A DNA stretch of 64,000 bases from Marinobacter xestospongiae. Its GTDB lineage: Bacteria > Pseudomonadota > Gammaproteobacteria > Pseudomonadales > Oleiphilaceae. The translations under genes and the position numbers were made by a program. Numbering within the stretch: position 1 is the first letter of the stretch; each line of letters begins with the position of its first letter. Positions 8,188-18,683 of this stretch are shown here, piece by piece. Location of the stretch: positions 310,001-374,000 of the forward strand of contig NZ_JAKZAK010000001.1 of NCBI RefSeq assembly GCF_023156385.1. The letters run 5' to 3'. The notes under the pieces are model-generated. The model saw only the letters and a program-made list of their open reading frames with translations. It did no database searches and was not told the origin of the DNA.

Positions 8188-9716
8188 TGAACAACACAAT
8201 GAACCACTGGAAAAAAGAGCATTCTGAGATTATCGATCAACGTGAGTGCAAGTTGCCGCCAACCTGGGTGATGGAGTCTGACCCCCAATTCGAGCGCGTA
8301 GAAGCGATTTACGAGGTGTTTCAGTCGGGGCCAATGCGGGAGATCGCAGAACAGATAGTAAGAATGACACAGAGAGCTCATCAAATGGTTGTTCTATCGA
8401 GCTTTCTTTTGGCAGATCGGGAAATCGAGGACGCCCTGCTGGCGGCCTCCCATCGCGGCATTCGAGTTTACGTCATGCTCGCGTCGGAAACTCGCCTGGA
8501 GAATGATGATAGCGAGGAGTCGTTTGATAAGCACGTTATCAAACAGCATAAAGAAATGCTCTCACGCCTGAGTGGCCACGTGCTTTTCCGTTCGGCGCCA
8601 CAGTTCCATGCGAAGGTTGTCTTGGCCGATCCGTTTACTTCTGACAGCTCTGGTCTCTTACTCACCGCGAATCTTACGGAAGCTGCTTTGGAGCGAAACC
8701 CTGAATTGGCGGTGGAGCTCAACTTGGCAGAGGTGGAGCGAGTTGCCAAATTACTTCGCTGGGCTATGTGGGAGAGTGCCGCACATGAAAAGGCTGGGCC
8801 CGAGGAGCAGTTCAGGCCGGTAAAACCGCTGGGTGTCGTCGATTATCCGGAGCTCGGGAGCGAGATTGTAGCAACCACCGAGAAAGAGCAGGGTATATTT
8901 CGATGCGTGCTATCGGTAATCGACAGTGCAACAGAGGAACTGCTTGTCAGTAGCTTCGGCTGGGACGCGAATCATCCTGTCGTTCAGCGTTTGTGTGAAC
9001 GGGCTCGAGAGGGCTTGAAGGTTACTATCCTGGCCAGGAAAAGGCCTGCTTCAATGCCTGCTTTGATAGCCCTTCGAGAGGCCGGGGCAACAGTTTTTGC
9101 GTACAGGTGGCTCCACGCAAAAGCGATATGGGCTGACTCAGGTCAGTCGGTTGTTATGTCTGCCAATCTTCAAAGTCATGGGTTGGACAATGGCTTTGAG
9201 ATAGGGGTTCATCTGTCGGATTCCCGTTCAGAATGGCTGAGGGAGCACCTCGAGGATTGGATTTCCCAGGCGCCGGCATCTTTAGAATTAGCCCCCCTGG
9301 TAGGAAGCTTGGCTGGTAAGGTCGAAGTATGGAGTCAGGGCAAGTTCACTGAGGTTGATGTCTGTGAAAGAGAGGACATCAACCTGGGGACGCACCAATC
9401 CGAGTCGGCAGATGATCTTGAATACAGACCAGATTTTCCGCGCAGGCCGTCGATTCCCAGCGCGCATCAGCTTCATTTCCATTGGGAAGTTACCGCCCCG
9501 CTGTTGAGCCCCATGTCAAAGCTGCAGCACCGGAAGGAGAAAGATAAATCTAACAATGCCATTCCGTTTGCGCTTCCAGTTTTCAAGGAGCCGGGTGGGC
9601 GCAAGGTGGTAGCAATTGAAACCCCAGAGCAGCTGCCGGAAGCGAAGTCGGTTAAGGCAATCGCCCAGGCCGCAGCTGTGGTGATTGATGCAGAGCGGTT
9701 GCGTCATGACAACTAA
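8187..9716 (+). CDS. Phospholipase D-family protein with two HKD motifs
   Basis: A 509-residue PLD-superfamily protein. Both catalytic HxKx4D motifs are intact: HAKVVLAD at about residue 141 and HAKAIWAD at about residue 310. Each is followed by the usual small-residue/Asn strand (TANLTEAALERNPELAVEL and SANLQSHGLDNGFEIGVHL). Two such motifs in one chain make a complete active site, as in PLD nucleases and phosphatidyltransferases. No signal peptide or membrane segment is seen, which favours a cytoplasmic nuclease. About 130 C-terminal residues fall outside the PLD fold. ATG 8187 overlaps the preceding TAA (TAATG), and the 3' end overlaps the activator gene by 11 bases. Confidence 0.88.
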   Translation: MNNTMNHWKKEHSEIIDQRECKLPPTWVMESDPQFERVEAIYEVFQSGPMREIAEQIVRMTQRAHQMVVLSSFLLADREIEDALLAASHRGIRVYVMLASETRLENDDSEESFDKHVIKQHKEMLSRLSGHVLFRSAPQFHAKVVLADPFTSDSSGLLLTANLTEAALERNPELAVELNLAEVERVAKLLRWAMWESAAHEKAGPEEQFRPVKPLGVVDYPELGSEIVATTEKEQGIFRCVLSVIDSATEELLVSSFGWDANHPVVQRLCERAREGLKVTILARKRPASMPALIALREAGATVFAYRWLHAKAIWADSGQSVVMSANLQSHGLDNGFEIGVHLSDSRSEWLREHLEDWISQAPASLELAPLVGSLAGKVEVWSQGKFTEVDVCEREDINLGTHQSESADDLEYRPDFPRRPSIPSAHQLHFHWEVTAPLLSPMSKLQHRKEKDKSNNAIPFALPVFKEPGGRKVVAIETPEQLPEAKSVKAIAQAAAVVIDAERLRHDN

Positions 9717-11133
9717 CAAAGGCATTTTGCTATGCTGGCACGCTGAGCGTGCTGGCCTTGAAGTTCTTGAGCGAACACTCAAGGCATTGAGTAATCGAAG
9801 AATTAAAATTGCCGAAGTGTTTTATCTGGTGCAAGGAAGGAAAGGTGATACGTTCCCTTCCACGCTCGACGGTGCTTTGCTTAGGGTTATCGAAGTACCG
9901 CTCGAGGACCCGACGCATCACGTCGAGATATACTCCCGAGTGCGCAAGGAAATCCTGCCCCGTCTGCATGACTTGGGCCATCAACTACACATTAATATCT
10001 CGCCTGGCACTCCCGCTATGCACAGTGTGTGGTTGATTCTGCATGCAGGTGGAAGTCTACCTCCGGATTGTCGACTTTGGTCGTCGCAGTACAGCAAGCA
10101 GACGAAACGAACTCGCATTGACGAAGTGGATTTTCCGATCACGACGTACTTGTCAGAGATCCACGAAATTGAGTACCAGGAACCCGAGCTTGCGGTATAC
10201 GAGCCGGAGGCTCGCTCCGCCTCCCGCCGGGATTCCCTGGAACGACTTGCCAGGTATTCGCAGGTGCCAGGTGCGCCAGTTTTGCTACTGGGAGAGCGAG
10301 GGACCGGCAAGACCCGGCTGGTTGAAACATTTGTCGCTAAGCTCAAGCAGCGCTCCAAGGTGGCTACAGTTCCTTGTGGCAGTTTGGATAGCGAACTGGC
10401 CGAAAGCTTTCTCTTTGGGCATCTGAAAGGAGCATTCACGGGGGCAGGTGAAAAACGAGAAGGCATTCTGAAGGAAGCTGATGGCGGTATTCTGTTTTTA
10501 GACGAAGTTCAGGATTTACCAAGGCCTGTACAGCGGAAACTTGTGCGAGTATTTCAGGATCGACGTCACCGTTATCGGCCGATAGGAAGTGACCAAGAAG
10601 AGAGTGCGGATTTTGAAGTCATTTGTGCTTCCAATCTCCCCATGCAGGAACTTCGTGAGCGCCTGGACCCAGACTTGTTTGACCGATTGAGTCAACTGGT
10701 TGTGTCTATTCCGCCGCTTCGGGAGTGCAGTGAAGACTTACATGAGGACTGGGGGCGCGTCTGGCGAGAGCTCCAAATATCTCACCAGGGCCCCCCAAAT
10801 CCGCCATGGTCGGAGGAGATTAAAGCGACACTGGTCCGAAGTTCATTGCCCGGGAACCTTCGGGACTTACAACGCCTTGCTTTGTTGATAATGGCCTGGT
10901 GCCCTTCAGGCGATCTATCCCGAATTGATGACGCCGTAGGGGAGTGGTCAAGACAAGAAGATTCCTTGTCGTCCGAAACGATATTTCTTGGTTCCGGAAC
11001 AAGGTTTGAGAGGTTACGTTGGTTCCGTAAGCAATTAGCTATTTGGGCGAAAGAGCAATACGGTAACTGGAGTGCTGCTTCTGAAGCATTAGATTGTGAC
11101 CGAAAAACATTGCAGAATGATGCTTCTGCATGA
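9706..11133 (+). CDS. CARF-like domain fused to sigma-54 AAA+ activator (RtcR-like architecture)
   Basis: A 475-residue bacterial enhancer-binding protein. Residues about 1-150 look like a CARF-type Rossmann sensor, with the family signature HINISPGTPAMHS near residues 95-107. The AAA+ domain has Walker A GERGTGKT (about 196-203) and GAFTGA (242-247), the loop that contacts sigma-54. Walker B is GGILFLDE (about 259-266) and an arginine-finger region is DLFDRLS. The C-terminus has a short Fis-like helix-turn-helix (GNWSAASEALDCDRKTLQND). RtcR, which controls RNA-repair genes, has the same CARF-AAA+-HTH plan and senses an RNA-derived ligand. Start ATG 9706 overlaps the PLD gene by 11 bases. It probably activates the promoter at 4409 and hence its own operon (inference). 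Confidence 0.85.
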   Translation: MTTNKGILLCWHAERAGLEVLERTLKALSNRRIKIAEVFYLVQGRKGDTFPSTLDGALLRVIEVPLEDPTHHVEIYSRVRKEILPRLHDLGHQLHINISPGTPAMHSVWLILHAGGSLPPDCRLWSSQYSKQTKRTRIDEVDFPITTYLSEIHEIEYQEPELAVYEPEARSASRRDSLERLARYSQVPGAPVLLLGERGTGKTRLVETFVAKLKQRSKVATVPCGSLDSELAESFLFGHLKGAFTGAGEKREGILKEADGGILFLDEVQDLPRPVQRKLVRVFQDRRHRYRPIGSDQEESADFEVICASNLPMQELRERLDPDLFDRLSQLVVSIPPLRECSEDLHEDWGRVWRELQISHQGPPNPPWSEEIKATLVRSSLPGNLRDLQRLALLIMAWCPSGDLSRIDDAVGEWSRQEDSLSSETIFLGSGTRFERLRWFRKQLAIWAKEQYGNWSAASEALDCDRKTLQNDASA

Positions 11134-11196
11134 GGTGGTCTCTGTTGAAAGTAGATGCTGTGGAGTTCGTTGGGGCTTTGGAATTGGCGGTCTAGC

Positions 11197-11733
11197 GTGA
11201 GATTTTCTAGCCTTTTGGGCGTGATTGCTCTCTGTCACCTTCTCTCCGGGTGTGACGCGTTTGCCGGTTTTCCTCAGGATCAGAAGGTTGAAGGGCCTTT
11301 TTTAATATCTGAAAGCTGGTTATACGTGGAGCCGGATAGTCCGTTAGAGGTAAGTGCTCGTGGAATACAGCGATTGCACTTAGTTGTGGACGCTGATCTC
11401 TATCAGGCAAATAGTCTTGTTGCTAATGAGGGTGTCGAAGATCCTGGGGGGCTTTTTGGATTGCGCGATGCTAAGGGTAACCTGGTGGTTCCGGAGGTTA
11501 CGCTGGTGGCGGAAGATGGTTCAACCGTTACATTGTCGCCAGCAAGTAATATGTTCCCCTATTCGGGTGGTTTGACCGTGGGGATGGGGTTGTTCAATGG
11601 TGTGTATGAGCCTGCGCCACCCTTTCCAGATGGCGTTCAGCGCTTCACTTCGTTTCGTGTGCGCAGCAATCAGCCGTTGAGCGTGGAGTATTTCTGGTGG
11701 TCCGTTGACCGTCACCCGGATATGTTTCAGTAG
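11197..11733 (+). CDS. Putative lipoprotein of unknown function
   Basis: About 178 residues with a lipoprotein signal: basic start, hydrophobic core and lipobox LLSGC (Cys at about residue 19 from GTG 11197). An ATG at 11155 would give 192 residues but a long, tryptophan-rich n-region, so GTG 11197 is preferred although neither start has a strong ribosome binding site. The mature part is predicted to be beta-rich and is otherwise unrecognised. Its last about 29 codons are repeated in decayed form at 2141-2230. It may therefore be the native gene at the island border or a passenger of the island. It faces metF across a shared hairpin. Confidence 0.7.
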   Translation: MRFSSLLGVIALCHLLSGCDAFAGFPQDQKVEGPFLISESWLYVEPDSPLEVSARGIQRLHLVVDADLYQANSLVANEGVEDPGGLFGLRDAKGNLVVPEVTLVAEDGSTVTLSPASNMFPYSGGLTVGMGLFNGVYEPAPPFPDGVQRFTSFRVRSNQPLSVEYFWWSVDRHPDMFQ

Positions 11734-11740
11734 AAACGCG

Positions 11741-11770
11741 AGCCAGCCCCGCACTGTCAGGGGGCTGGCT
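11741..11770. terminator. Bidirectional terminator between lipoprotein gene and metF
   Basis: Perfect 10-base arms AGCCAGCCCC (11741-11750) and GGGGCTGGCT (11761-11770) with a 10-base loop sit between two convergent genes. The T-tracts on both sides are weak. Confidence 0.7.
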
Positions 11771-11778
11771 GCGTTTCC

Positions 11779-12648
11779 TCAGAACGAGATTTTATCCCGG
11801 TCTGCAAGGCCCAGGTTGTTCCAGATGTTGAGGCTGGCTTCGGCCTGGTTGAGGGTGTAGAAATGCAGGCCGGGGGCGCCGGCATCCAGCAGTTTCTGGC
11901 ACATCTCGGTGACCACCTCTTCGCCGAACTTGCGAATGCTGGTGGTGTCGTCGCCGTAGGCTTCCAGCTGTTTGCGGATCCAGCGGGGAATCTCCGCACC
12001 GCACATATCCGAGAACCGCACCAGGCTGGAGAAGTTGACGATGGGCATGATACCCGGCACCACCGGAATGGTGACGTCCATTTTCTCGAGCCGGTCAATG
12101 AAGTAGAAGTAACTGTCGGCATTGAAGAAGTACTGGGTGATGGCGCTGTTGGCGCCGGCCTGTACCTTCCGGGCGAAGTTCTTCAGGTCTTCCTCGGCAT
12201 TGCGGGCCTGGGGATGAAACTCCGGGTAGGCGGCCACTTCCAGATTGAAGTGATCGCCACTGTGCTCGCGGATGAACGCCACCAGGTCGTTGGCGTAACG
12301 CAGCTCTCCGGAGGCACCCATGCCCGAGGGCAGGTCGCCCCGGAGGGCGACGATGCGGTTGATGCCGTTCTCCCGGTACAGATCCAGCAATTCGCCGATT
12401 TCCTCACGGGTACCACCAACGCACGACAGGTGCGGTGCGGTGGAAATGCCCTGCTTGTGCAGGTTCAATACGGTCTCGATGGTGCGATCCCGGGTGGACC
12501 CCCCGGCCCCGAAGGTGACCGAGAAGAAGTCCGGGTTCACCTCCGCCAGCCGGTTGCGCACCAGCTGCAGCTTTTCCCGGCCCTGGTCGGTCTTGGGCGG
12601 GAAGAATTCAAAGCTGAACCGGCGCTTGAACTGTTTCTGGCTTTGCAT
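11779..12648 (-). CDS. metF: 5,10-methylenetetrahydrofolate reductase
   Basis: A 289-residue FAD enzyme that reduces methylene-THF to methyl-THF, the methyl donor for homocysteine remethylation. Typical blocks are FSFEFFPPKTDQGREKL at the N-terminus, FFSVTFGAGGSTRDRT near residue 40, ALRGDLPSG near residue 100 and ITQYFFNADSYFYFIDRLE near residue 170. The length is that of the bacterial single-domain enzyme. It is the third gene of metK-ahcY-metF, 12 bp after ahcY, so SAM synthesis, SAH removal and methyl regeneration are co-expressed. Confidence 0.97.
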   Translation of the reverse strand: MQSQKQFKRRFSFEFFPPKTDQGREKLQLVRNRLAEVNPDFFSVTFGAGGSTRDRTIETVLNLHKQGISTAPHLSCVGGTREEIGELLDLYRENGINRIVALRGDLPSGMGASGELRYANDLVAFIREHSGDHFNLEVAAYPEFHPQARNAEEDLKNFARKVQAGANSAITQYFFNADSYFYFIDRLEKMDVTIPVVPGIMPIVNFSSLVRFSDMCGAEIPRWIRKQLEAYGDDTTSIRKFGEEVVTEMCQKLLDAGAPGLHFYTLNQAEASLNIWNNLGLADRDKISF

Positions 12649-12660
12649 GTCGTTACCTGA

Positions 12661-14055
<1,395 letters not shown>

Positions 14056-14141
14056 GGTGTTCTCCTGTCGCTTGCTGTGTTTTGAGAAACCGTCGGCGCG
14101 CCACCGTCAAAGTGACAGGCCGACTGGGTTAATTCTGAGGA

Positions 14142-15332
14142 TCAGATCCCGGCTGCGTCCTTCAATGCCGCCGCCTTGTCGGTTTTTTCCCAGGGGAAGG
14201 CGGTGAAGGTGTCGCCGTTCACGGTCATTTCGTAGGGATCACGACCGAAGTGTCCGTAAGCCGCTGTTGCCCGGTACATCGGGTGCAGCAGGTCCAGCAT
14301 GCGGGTGATGGCATACGGACGCAGGTCGAAGTGTTCGCGGACCAGGGTAATGATCTTGTCGTCGCTGATCTTGCCGGTACCGAAGGTGTTGACGGAGATG
14401 GAGGTCGGTTCCGCCACGCCGATGGCGTAGGACACCTGGATCTCGCACTTGTCAGCAAGACCGGCGGCCACCAGGTTTTTGGCTACGTAGCGGCCGGCAT
14501 AGGCTGCCGAGCGGTCAACCTTGGACGGGTCTTTACCGGAGAAGGCGCCGCCGCCATGACGGGCCATGCCACCGTAGGTGTCGACAATGATCTTGCGGCC
14601 GGTCAGGCCACAGTCGCCCACCGGGCCGCCGATCACGAACTTGCCGGTCGGGTTGATGTGGAACTGGGTGTCGGCGTGCAGCAGCTCCGCCGGGATCACG
14701 TGCTTGACGATCAGTTCCATGACCGCTTCTTTGAGATCGGCCTGGCTGACGTCTTCATCGTGCTGGGTGGACAGAACCACCGCGTCAATGCCGGTCACAA
14801 TACCGTTTTCGTAGCGGCAGGTTACCTGACTCTTGGCGTCCGGGCGCAGCCAGGGCAGCAGGCCGCTTTTGCGGGCCTCGGCCTGACGTTCCACCAGACG
14901 GTGGGCGTAGCAGATAGGGGCGGGCATCAGCACGTCGGTTTCATTGCTGGCGTAGCCGAACATCAGGCCCTGGTCGCCGGCGCCCTGGTCTTCCGGTTTC
15001 TGACGATCAACGCCCTGGGCGATGTCGACGGACTGTTTGCCGATGATGTTGATAACACCGCAGGTGTCGCCGTCAAAGCCAACGTCGGAAGAGGTGTAGC
15101 CGATGTCCTTGATGACCGAGCGCACCAGATCTTCCAGGTCGACCCAGGCCGAGGTGGTGATTTCGCCACCAACAATGGCAACACCGGTTTTTACCAGGGT
15201 TTCGCAGGCAACCCGGGCATGGGGGTCGCTTTCGAGAATGGTATCCAGAACGGCGTCGGAGATCTGGTCAGCCAGCTTGTCCGGATGGCCTTCAGAGACC
15301 GATTCAGAGGTAAAGATGCTGTAATCAGACAT
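14142..15332 (-). CDS. metK: S-adenosylmethionine synthase
   Basis: A 396-residue enzyme making SAM from methionine and ATP. It has the N-terminal [20 protein letters not shown], the [13 protein letters not shown] motif near residue 120 and the [19 protein letters not shown] phosphate loop near residue 265. It is the first gene of the SAM-cycle operon on the minus strand. The palindrome at 15426-15445, about 95 bp upstream of its start, matches the site in front of the ArsR-methyltransferase regulator gene. Repression by that regulator is therefore likely. Confidence 0.98.
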   Translation of the reverse strand: MSDYSIFTSESVSEGHPDKLADQISDAVLDTILESDPHARVACETLVKTGVAIVGGEITTSAWVDLEDLVRSVIKDIGYTSSDVGFDGDTCGVINIIGKQSVDIAQGVDRQKPEDQGAGDQGLMFGYASNETDVLMPAPICYAHRLVERQAEARKSGLLPWLRPDAKSQVTCRYENGIVTGIDAVVLSTQHDEDVSQADLKEAVMELIVKHVIPAELLHADTQFHINPTGKFVIGGPVGDCGLTGRKIIVDTYGGMARHGGGAFSGKDPSKVDRSAAYAGRYVAKNLVAAGLADKCEIQVSYAIGVAEPTSISVNTFGTGKISDDKIITLVREHFDLRPYAITRMLDLLHPMYRATAAYGHFGRDPYEMTVNGDTFTAFPWEKTDKAAALKDAAGI

Positions 15333-15425
15333 TGTTTTTGGCTCCTGTTATGAGCTGAATAAGCTGTTAAGCGTCTGCCGGCCGTGATCGGCGCCGGAAT
15401 ACCGTTGTGTCAGGGATTGCATTGT

Positions 15426-15445
15426 ATATCAAAAAAAATTGATAT
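15426..15445. promoter_or_regulatory. SahR-type operator upstream of metK-ahcY-metF
   Basis: ATATCAA-AAAAAA-TTGATAT: two perfect 7-base arms with a 6-base spacer. Arms and spacing are identical to the site at 16514-16533. It lies between the regulator gene and metK. Confidence 0.75.
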
Positions 15446-15467
15446 TGCTCGTAAAAAGTTCGAATTG

Positions 15468-16472
15468 TTAACTGCTGCCGATGGATTTCCAGAATTCCCG
15501 TACCTGTACCTGGAAGCCGTTGCGCAGACCAATGAACAGTGACTCGCCACTCACCAGGCCGGCATCGTCGGCCCAGGCAGTGAGTTCTTCCGGCTCAAAC
15601 CCCAGCCAGAGGTCGCCGCAGTTTTCCTTGGCCCAGTCCTGATCGTGGCTGCACAGGTCGCTGACCACAAAGCAGCCGCCATTGTTCATCAGGGCGGCGG
15701 CATCGAGAAAGATGTCCGCCGGGCTGGGAACGTGATGCAGCACCATATTGGCGACCACCAGGTCGAACGCGTCGCCGCGGGCCAGCAGGGTGTCGGTCAC
15801 CCCTTCAATCAGGTCGACGTTGTTCAGCCGCTCGTCGATGCAGGTCCGGGTGGCCTTTGCCAGCATGTCGCGGGAGTTGTCCAGCGCCACCACCTGTTCA
15901 CAGAGCGCGGCCAGCACATTGAGAAAGCCTCCCTCGCCAGGACCGATCTCCAGCGCGGTGTGCCAGCCCTGACGACTGGCGCGCTGGCGGATCAGCTCCG
16001 CTGTTGGTTCAGCGTACAGCTCGAAGGCGGCAATCAGCTCCTGTTGTTCCCGGAATTGGGCGGCATGCCGGGAAAAGAACGCCTGGGACTGATTGGCCCG
16101 TTGCAGGCGAATGGCTTCAATCCGGTCCTGCAGGTGTTCCGGCATCGGTACCTGATCCACCATGTCGAAAATCTGCCGGATGGTCTGGTCGGCGAGTTTG
16201 TCGCTGTCTAGGTTCAGTGGCCGGCGGTAAAAGATGGCGTTGCCCTCCCGCTGGGGCTCCAGCAGACCGGCCTTGTTCATCACCTTGAGGTGATGGCTCA
16301 TGCCGGATTGGCGCATGTCGAACAGTTGGCTGAGCTCCATTACGCCAAAGGTGTCCCGTCGCAGCACCCGCAGGATTTCCAGGCGCAGGGGGTCGCCGCT
16401 GGCCTTGAAGATCGGCGCCAGGGAATCGAGGCTCGTCGATTCAATGCTGGGGGTGGGGGCGTTGTTGGTCAT
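15468..16472 (-). CDS. ArsR-family regulator fused to a SAM-dependent methyltransferase domain (SahR-like)
   Basis: About 334 residues. Residues about 15-95 form an ArsR winged helix (FKASGDPLRLEILRVLRRD, then QSGMSHHLKVMNKAGLLEP). Residues about 130-320 form a class I methyltransferase-like fold with the SAM-loop ALEIGPGEGGFLNVLA and LVVANMVLHHVPSPAD. ArsR-methyltransferase proteins next to metK/ahcY are known as SahR in Proteobacteria, where S-adenosylhomocysteine is the effector; the methyltransferase domain then serves as the ligand sensor. The ATG at 16472 is preferred over a TTG at 16508. The palindrome at 16514-16533 lies 42 bp upstream, implying autoregulation. Function is inferred from architecture, neighbours and shared operators. 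Confidence 0.85.
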   Translation of the reverse strand: MTNNAPTPSIESTSLDSLAPIFKASGDPLRLEILRVLRRDTFGVMELSQLFDMRQSGMSHHLKVMNKAGLLEPQREGNAIFYRRPLNLDSDKLADQTIRQIFDMVDQVPMPEHLQDRIEAIRLQRANQSQAFFSRHAAQFREQQELIAAFELYAEPTAELIRQRASRQGWHTALEIGPGEGGFLNVLAALCEQVVALDNSRDMLAKATRTCIDERLNNVDLIEGVTDTLLARGDAFDLVVANMVLHHVPSPADIFLDAAALMNNGGCFVVSDLCSHDQDWAKENCGDLWLGFEPEELTAWADDAGLVSGESLFIGLRNGFQVQVREFWKSIGSS

Positions 16473-16513
16473 GGCTGGCAGTTTAGGGAGGCATGGCTGG
16501 TTAATCAACAGTC

Positions 16514-16533
16514 ATATCAAAATATTTTGATAT
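16514..16533. promoter_or_regulatory. SahR-type operator upstream of the regulator's own gene
   Basis: ATATCAAAATATTTTGATAT is a perfect 20-bp palindrome with the same ATATCAA/TTGATAT arms as the site upstream of metK. It sits between the divergent regulator and tkt genes, so tkt could also be affected. Confidence 0.75.
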
Positions 16534-16682
16534 AGATTTATGCGCCGCGGCAGGGGCGGAATCCGGCAGGATGACCGCTTGTCTATCCGATTTGCCCCAA
16601 CGGTGCCTAATCGGCGAAAATACGCGCCAGTTTTTGTACCCCCTAAATCTTTTCTTTTCCTGAAGCCAGTGGAGAACAGTCA

Positions 16683-18683
16683 ATGCCGTCTCGCCAAGAT
16701 CTCGCCAACGCCATTCGCGCGCTGAGCATGGATGCGGTTCAGAAAGCCAAGTCCGGCCACCCGGGTGCGCCCATGGGTATGGCGGATATCGCCGAGGTGC
16801 TGTGGAACGAGTACCTGAGCCACAACCCGGCCAATCCGGAGTGGGCCAACCGTGACCGCTTCGTCATGTCCAATGGCCACGGCTCGATGCTGGTGTACTC
16901 ACTGCTTCACCTGACCGGCTACGATCTCTCCATTGACGATCTCCAGAACTTCCGTCAGCTGCATTCCAAGACGCCGGGTCACCCCGAGTACGGTTACACG
17001 CCGGGTGTTGAGACCACCACGGGGCCGCTGGGTCAGGGCATTGCCAATGCGGTTGGCTTCGCCATCGCCGAGAAGGCCATGGCTGCCCAGTTCAACCGTC
17101 CCGGTCACAACATTGTTGACCACTACACTTATGCGTTCCTGGGCGACGGCTGCCTGATGGAGGGCATCTCCCACGAAGTCTGCTCGCTGGCGGGCACCCT
17201 TGGGCTGGGCAAACTGGTCTTCTTCTACGACGACAACGGCATTTCCATCGACGGTGAAGTGGACGGCTGGTTCACTGACAACACCCCGCAGCGTTTCGAG
17301 TCCTATGGCTGGCAGGTCATCCCGGCGGTGGACGGCCACGATGCCGAGGCCGTACGCAGCGCCATCGAGCAGGCCCGCGCCAACACTGAGCAGCCGACCC
17401 TGATCTGCTGCAAGACCGTGATCGGTTTCGGCTCCCCCAACAAGCAGGGCACTGAAAGCTGCCACGGCGCGCCACTGGGCGAGGATGAGATCGCCCTGGC
17501 CCGTGAGAACCTGGGCTGGAATCATGGCGCGTTTGAAGTGCCTGACGACATCTATCAGGCCTGGGACGGTCGCGAGAAGGGCTCTGCCGCCGAGCAGGCC
17601 TGGAACGATGCCTTCGCAGCCTACCAGCAGGCGGAGCCTGAGCTGGCTGCCGAGTTCCAGCGTCGCATGGCGGGCGAGTTGCCGGCAGACTTTGCTGACC
17701 AGGCCCAGGCCTACATCCAGCAGATTCAGGATAAGGGCGAAACCATCGCCAGCCGCAAGGCCTCGCAGAATGCTCTGAATGCCTTTGGTCCGTTGCTGCC
17801 GGAATTCATGGGTGGCTCGGCGGATCTGGCCGGCTCCAACCTGACGCTGTGGGACGGCGCCAAGGGGCTGAGCCGTGAAGACGCCAGTGGCAACTACATC
17901 TATTACGGCGTTCGTGAGTTCGGGATGTCCGCGATTATGAACGGCATCGCCCTGCACGGTGGCTTCGTTCCTTACGGTGCGACGTTCCTGATCTTCATGG
18001 AGTACGCCCGTAATGCGGTGCGGATGGCGGCACTGATGAAACAGCGCGCCATCTATGTGTTCACTCACGACTCCATTGGTCTGGGTGAAGATGGCCCGAC
18101 CCACCAGCCTATTGAGCAGCTGGCGAGTCTGCGCACCACTCCGAACATGAGCACCTGGCGTCCGGCGGATGCGGTGGAATCCGCAGTGGCCTGGAAAGCC
18201 GCGATCGAGCGCCAGGATGGCCCGACAGCGATGGTGTTCTCCCGTCAGGGCCTGCCACACCAGGACCGCAGTGCCGAACAGTTGGCCAACGTCGCCCGCG
18301 GTGGCTACGTGCTGTCTGACAGCGACGGCACCCCGGATCTGATCCTGATTGCCACCGGTTCCGAAGTGGCGCTGGCCCAGGACGCTGCGGCCCAGCTGCG
18401 TGAGCGAGGCTCGCGGGTGCGGGTGGTGTCCATGCCGTCCACCGACGTGTTCGATGCCCAGAGTGCCGATTACAAGCAGCAGGTGCTGCCGCTGGAAGTG
18501 ACCAACCGTATCGCCATTGAGGCGGCTATTGAGGACTACTGGTACAAGTACGTCGGTCTGGATGGTCGCGTGGTGGGCATGAGCTCCTTCGGTGAATCCG
18601 CCCCGGCGGGTGAGCTGTTCAAGGAATTCGGTTTTACCGTCGACAACGTGCTGGCGGTGGCAGGGGAGCTGCTGGAAGCCTGA
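16683..18683 (+). CDS. tkt: Transketolase
   Basis: A 666-residue thiamine-diphosphate enzyme of the pentose phosphate pathway, moving two-carbon units between sugar phosphates. It begins with the family N-terminus and the phosphate-binding stretch [20 protein letters not shown], followed by [13 protein letters not shown]. The ThDP motif [18 protein letters not shown] is near residue 155, and the pyrimidine-domain region [20 protein letters not shown] is near 420. The ATG at 16683 follows GTGGAG. Its TGA overlaps the start of epd by one base, so translation is coupled. Confidence 0.98.
   Translation: MPSRQDLANAIRALSMDAVQKAKSGHPGAPMGMADIAEVLWNEYLSHNPANPEWANRDRFVMSNGHGSMLVYSLLHLTGYDLSIDDLQNFRQLHSKTPGHPEYGYTPGVETTTGPLGQGIANAVGFAIAEKAMAAQFNRPGHNIVDHYTYAFLGDGCLMEGISHEVCSLAGTLGLGKLVFFYDDNGISIDGEVDGWFTDNTPQRFESYGWQVIPAVDGHDAEAVRSAIEQARANTEQPTLICCKTVIGFGSPNKQGTESCHGAPLGEDEIALARENLGWNHGAFEVPDDIYQAWDGREKGSAAEQAWNDAFAAYQQAEPELAAEFQRRMAGELPADFADQAQAYIQQIQDKGETIASRKASQNALNAFGPLLPEFMGGSADLAGSNLTLWDGAKGLSREDASGNYIYYGVREFGMSAIMNGIALHGGFVPYGATFLIFMEYARNAVRMAALMKQRAIYVFTHDSIGLGEDGPTHQPIEQLASLRTTPNMSTWRPADAVESAVAWKAAIERQDGPTAMVFSRQGLPHQDRSAEQLANVARGGYVLSDSDGTPDLILIATGSEVALAQDAAAQLRERGSRVRVVSMPSTDVFDAQSADYKQQVLPLEVTNRIAIEAAIEDYWYKYVGLDGRVVGMSSFGESAPAGELFKEFGFTVDNVLAVAGELLEA

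Noticed and set aside
4484..11133. Assignment of the helicase-PLD operon to DISARM
   Set aside because: DISARM needs a DUF1998 protein and an SNF2/DrmA-type helicase, usually with a methyltransferase. Here the helicase is UPF1-like SF1 and no methyltransferase or DUF1998 is seen.
9706..11133. CRISPR-Cas link because of the CARF-like domain
   Set aside because: No repeat array and no cas gene are present in the window. CARF domains also occur in RtcR-type regulators, which fits better.
14056..14141. SAH or SAM riboswitch upstream of ahcY or metK
   Set aside because: None of the conserved core sequences was found in the 86-bp ahcY leader or the metK leader. The paired palindromes explain regulation better.
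14250..15353. Long plus-strand open frame opposite metK
   Set aside because: It is the antisense shadow of metK in high-GC DNA. The protein is Gly/Val/Asp-rich without any motif, and metK is certain.
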